DNA of 64,000 bases from the NCBI GenBank assembly GCA_958366985.1, contig CATXDC010000008.1, forward strand, positions 1 through 64,000, read 5' to 3'. Every line of letters starts with the position of its first letter. Within the stretch, counting starts at the first letter, position 1. Positions 61,437 through 64,000 of the stretch are shown here, one piece after another. A program made the position numbers and the translations under genes. Below the pieces are notes generated by a model, which saw only the letters and a program-made list of their open reading frames with translations, had not been told where the DNA came from and did no database searches. This DNA is from an uncultured Oscillospiraceae bacterium. Lineage in GTDB: Bacteria > Bacillota > Clostridia > Oscillospirales > Acutalibacteraceae.

Positions 61437-61475
61437 AAGAAAGCAATTTTTAAATTTTGCTTTCTTCTTATTTTT
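61435..61475 (+). terminator. Terminator of the HTH-kinase operon
   Basis: AGAAGAAAGCAA (61435-61446) with TTGCTTTCTTCT (61457-61468), T-rich tail; starts inside the kinase stop region. Confidence 0.85.
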
Positions 61476-61518
61476 TAAAGAAAATTATGTTAATTGCTTA
61501 AAGTATGCCGTCAGCGTA

Positions 61519-61546
61519 TTGACGCAAAAAAAACCTGTGATATTAT
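61519..61546 (+). promoter_or_regulatory. Orphan promoter in a gene-free interval
   Basis: TTGACG (61519-61524), 16-bp spacer, TATTAT (61541-61546). No reading frame on this strand follows before the terminators at 61719 and 61825. Confidence 0.45.
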
Positions 61547-61551
61547 AAAAA

Positions 61552-61753
61552 TGGAATATATTCGAATTTAAATTCAATTTTAAGTCAATATGTTTTTATG
61601 ACTCGCCTTTTATTAAAAGCTGCGTTTGTCTGTTCAAGATGATTTTAGAACATAATGCAGTTTTCTTTTCAGAAATGAAATCACCAATTCATTTTTGAAT
61701 GTGTATTATGGGAGGGACTTGTCAGACAGTTTTAGGAACCTGACAAATTTTTT
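61552..61753 (+). ncRNA. Candidate small RNA, about 200 nt
   Basis: Between the orphan promoter and a clear terminator lie nested stems: CTGC/GCAG (61620-61623, 61657-61660) enclosing TGTTC/GAACA (61631-61635, 61648-61652); AAATGAA/TTCATTT (61673-61679, 61688-61694); and TTGTCAG/CTGACAA (61719-61725, 61740-61746) followed by T6 (61748-61753). No recognised RNA family and no convincing small protein. Supported only by layout. Confidence 0.4.
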
Positions 61754-61824
61754 ACTTAATTCTCTATTAGCTTCAAAACAGTTCCAAAATAGCTGCTTTT
61801 GAAATATTGTGGGTCATAGAATAA

Positions 61825-61857
61825 ATCAGCCTGTTTGGTTTAACCAAACAGGCTGAT
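61825..61857. terminator. Terminator of the GH20 gene
   Basis: 16-bp perfect stem (61825-61840 with 61842-61857) around a single base, so the real loop must be a few bases larger. T5 follows on the plus side as well. Confidence 0.8.
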
Positions 61858-61869
61858 GTTTTTATATAA

Positions 61870-63438
61870 TCAGAATCCGTATTTTTCAGAAAGCTTTAAT
61901 TCAAAGTTTGGATCTTTACGCCACTTGTTCCAGCCGTTTGCAGTTCTGCTGAAAATCGGAGATACTGTCTTTCCGTGATAAATCTCAGGAGGAGCAAGTC
62001 TTGCACCCATGGATGCAAAATAATCTCTCATGTTCTCCATACGGCTCTCAAAATCATCATAATTTTTAAGATTTTCCGCTGTCCATGCTGCTTCTGCAAT
62101 GGCAATAAGTCTTACATATGTATTGAGATCGAATTTCTTCTCGTTGCGGACATATTCGGTCCACTGAGGAGCTTCCATACCTATAACATTTGTATCGTCT
62201 GTTATGCCTAAGGTAGCAGCGCTGAAAGAATATGTCTTTTTAAGAGGTCTTATTGCAAAAGCATGATCCATATAAACATAATCTACAAGAGAAATGATCA
62301 TCTTACCGCCGTTTTTAAGCCATTTAAGCTCAAGGTTTTCGCCGGGCTTTCTCTTGACCCACCACTGAGGAATGATATTTTTATCAAGTCCCTCTGAAGC
62401 GTCCAGAATTTCGTTCCAGCCCACAGTAGTTCTTCCCTTGCTCTTTAAGTATTCGCAGATAACATTGTTGAAATATCCCTGAAGAGCGTCTTCATCTTTA
62501 AGACCAAGCTCTTTTATCTTAGCCTGACATGCGGGACATTTTTTCCAGCGCTTTTTCGGAACTTCGTCTCCGCCAATATGGAAATAAGGATAGGGGAAAA
62601 GCTCACAAAGCTCATCTATAACGTCTTTTGCAAAGTTATAGACATTTTCTTTTCCGCAGCATCCGATATTATCCATAACTCCCCAGCGGTTTGAAACGTC
62701 TGTCTCTTCTCCTGTACAGGAAAGCTCAGGATAACATGCTATTGCTGCAACAAGATGACCGGGCATATCAATTTCGGGTATGACGTTTATGTGACGTTCA
62801 GCAGCATATGCGACTATCTCTCTGATATCGTCCTGAGTATAGAAAAGTCCTCTGCCGTATTCGGTGTAATCTCTCTCTTCCTTTTTGCGTGCATAACCTT
62901 TAAGTGAAACAGGTGTACTGTCTCTTATGCATCCCTTTTCTGTAAGAAGAGGATATTTTTTAATTTCAACTCTCCAGCCCTGGTCATCTGTAAGATGCCA
63001 ATGGAATATGTTCATCTTAAGTGATGCCATAACGTCGAGAATCTGCTTTACCTTATCAACTTTCCAGAAATGACGTGCACTGTCGAGCATGAAACCTCTG
63101 TGACCGTATTTAGGAGCGTCTTCAACTGAAACAGCTTCAAAATAATTTTCTTTTCCTGCAAGCTGGCAAAGAGTCATAAATGCGTAAAAAGCTCCGCTTT
63201 CATCTGAAGCCTTTACAGATACATTTCCCTCATTGCAGGAAATAGAATATCCTTCTTTGGCAATTGAATCATCTTTTGTAAAAGTAATTGTATTTTCGGG
63301 AGCTTCCGGTTTAGCTGAAAGAACTTTGGCAGCATATTCCGCCGTAAGAGGAAAATCACCGTTTATCTTCGTACCGGATGAAAAAAATACTGTTCCGCCA
63401 ATTGCAGAAGCTTTAAGGGGCTTTGGAATGATGTTCAT
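61870..63438 (-). CDS. GH20 beta-N-acetylhexosaminidase
   Basis: 522 residues, cytoplasmic, removing terminal beta-GlcNAc or beta-GalNAc. N-terminal GH20b-like domain (about 1-105) then the TIM barrel with HRGFMLDSARHF, FHWHLTDDQGWR and the catalytic pair D291-E292 in HIGGDEVPKKRW; the mechanism is substrate-assisted, the Asp orienting the N-acetyl group. ATG at 63438 is preferred over GTG 63447 by RBS spacing (AAAGGTG). Complements the GH18 lipoprotein for chitin- or N-glycan-type substrates. Confidence 0.93.
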   Translation of the reverse strand: MNIIPKPLKASAIGGTVFFSSGTKINGDFPLTAEYAAKVLSAKPEAPENTITFTKDDSIAKEGYSISCNEGNVSVKASDESGAFYAFMTLCQLAGKENYFEAVSVEDAPKYGHRGFMLDSARHFWKVDKVKQILDVMASLKMNIFHWHLTDDQGWRVEIKKYPLLTEKGCIRDSTPVSLKGYARKKEERDYTEYGRGLFYTQDDIREIVAYAAERHINVIPEIDMPGHLVAAIACYPELSCTGEETDVSNRWGVMDNIGCCGKENVYNFAKDVIDELCELFPYPYFHIGGDEVPKKRWKKCPACQAKIKELGLKDEDALQGYFNNVICEYLKSKGRTTVGWNEILDASEGLDKNIIPQWWVKRKPGENLELKWLKNGGKMIISLVDYVYMDHAFAIRPLKKTYSFSAATLGITDDTNVIGMEAPQWTEYVRNEKKFDLNTYVRLIAIAEAAWTAENLKNYDDFESRMENMRDYFASMGARLAPPEIYHGKTVSPIFSRTANGWNKWRKDPNFELKLSEKYGF

Positions 63439-63652
63439 AAATTTCACCTTTCACCTCAATAGAGTATTTGTTACAAAGAATTATAAACAAAAATTTATAA
63501 TACTTCAAGGGGATTAATAAAATCTGTTTAAAAAATATTATTTCTTGTTATAAATAGCTTTGAGATATTTAATTTTAAATCAAAATTACAATATAAAAGC
63601 ACAAAAAACATATATTATAGGCGAAAATCAAAATTGATTTTGATATATGTTA

Positions 63653-63709
63653 ATTAATATTACAAAAGCTCGAATTTTGAAAAAATACATTCTGATGTGT
63701 AATATTAAT
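63653..63709. promoter_or_regulatory. 12-bp inverted repeat upstream of zinc-ribbon gene
   Basis: ATTAATATTACA (63653-63664) and TGTAATATTAAT (63698-63709) form a perfect inverted repeat with a 33-base spacer, about 100 bases before the next start codon. A second perfect palindrome, AAAATCAA/TTGATTTT, lies near 63625-63642. Possibly operators; AT-rich sequence makes chance more likely. Confidence 0.3.
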
Positions 63710-63811
63710 GTGGAAATTAATGTTATGTTATGGTAAACTTCTGTATACAGGGATTTTGCATATTTGTTATGCTTTTACATTTCTAAATTAACTTTGCGGA
63801 GGAAATTTATT

Positions 63812-64000
63812 ATGGCAGGAATTTGTCCTATGTGCGGCGCTCCTATGGAGAAAAATGTATGTGAATATTGCGGATATGAACAGGAAATTCCTAAACAGGA
63901 AACTTATACATACAGTACTCATCAGGTAAGGCAGGATTTTGTTCAGCCTGATGTTGTTATAAATAATCAGCCTGTTTATAACACTCATACTGTGGAAAAT
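63812..64000 (+). CDS. Zinc-ribbon protein, N-terminal part (runs off the window)
   Basis: Open frame of 63 codons to the end of the window. The N-terminal zinc ribbon has C5-x2-C8 and C17-x2-C20, followed by a Gln/Tyr/Val-rich low-complexity linker, as in the membrane protein encoded at 9818-10648. GGAGG stands 9 bases before the ATG. The rest of the protein, probably membrane segments, is not visible, so no function is given. Confidence 0.8.
   Translation, partial: MAGICPMCGAPMEKNVCEYCGYEQEIPKQETYTYSTHQVRQDFVQPDVVINNQPVYNTHTVEN

Noticed and set aside
61505..61550. Start of a protein gene after the orphan promoter
   Set aside because: No plus-strand frame with a good start and useful length follows; the stems and terminator fit a non-coding RNA better.

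Overview
The window looks like the replication-origin region of a low-to-moderate GC Gram-positive anaerobe, most likely a gut or rumen Clostridia of the Ruminococcaceae/Oscillospiraceae type. This is inferred from gene content, strong AGGAGG-type ribosome binding sites, frequent TTG starts and the classic origin clusters; no 16S gene is present to confirm it. All housekeeping genes from dnaA leftward (dnaA, dnaN, yaaA-like S4 gene, recF, remB, gyrB, gyrA, then mnmE, mnmG, rsmG, noc, parA, parB, serS) lie on the minus strand, so they are co-oriented with a replication fork moving left from the dnaA region.

Layout. 1-9.7 kb: ZIP metal transporter, secreted GH16 beta-glucanase, a Tet(M)-like ribosome-protection GTPase in an operon with a GH13 alpha-glucosidase, a two-gene 2-hydroxyacyl-CoA dehydratase-like/activase module, and a hemolysin III protein. 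9.8-17.6 kb: zinc-ribbon membrane protein, DMT transporter, broken XRE regulator, membrane-anchored XRE regulator plus partner, and a large GH2 beta-galactosidase with an acidic N-terminal tail. 17.9-27.4 kb: serS, parB, parA, noc, rsmG, mnmG, mnmE with three parS sites. 28-35 kb: GH3 beta-glucosidase, Na+-symporter, small enzymes and a GH18 lipoprotein. 35-42.2 kb: a cobalamin-riboswitch-controlled operon holding a beta-propeller surface protein, a transcobalamin-C-like (DUF4430) lipoprotein and a full ECF transporter. 42.4-45.7 kb: two-component system. 46-56 kb: gyrA to dnaA and the likely oriC. 56-64 kb: LacI regulator, rhodanese lipoprotein, two esterases, an XRE-like/protein-kinase pair, a candidate small RNA, GH20 hexosaminidase, and the start of a zinc-ribbon protein cut by the window end.

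The most unusual material is non-coding. Two families of structured repeats recur between genes. One is a roughly 350-nt element built of about 82-nt units whose end stems change in compensating ways (three copies). The other is a conserved scaffold carrying a short hairpin whose stem sequence differs from copy to copy while pairing is kept (at least ten hairpins). Between parA and noc these repeats form a 1.2-kb nest whose two ends are inverted copies that each abut a parS site.

Together the genes suggest a carbohydrate-degrading anaerobe (GH2, GH3, GH13, GH16, GH18, GH20 and acetylesterases) that imports corrinoids. Limits: functions come from motifs read by eye, without database searches, and repeat and RNA proposals are structural inferences.
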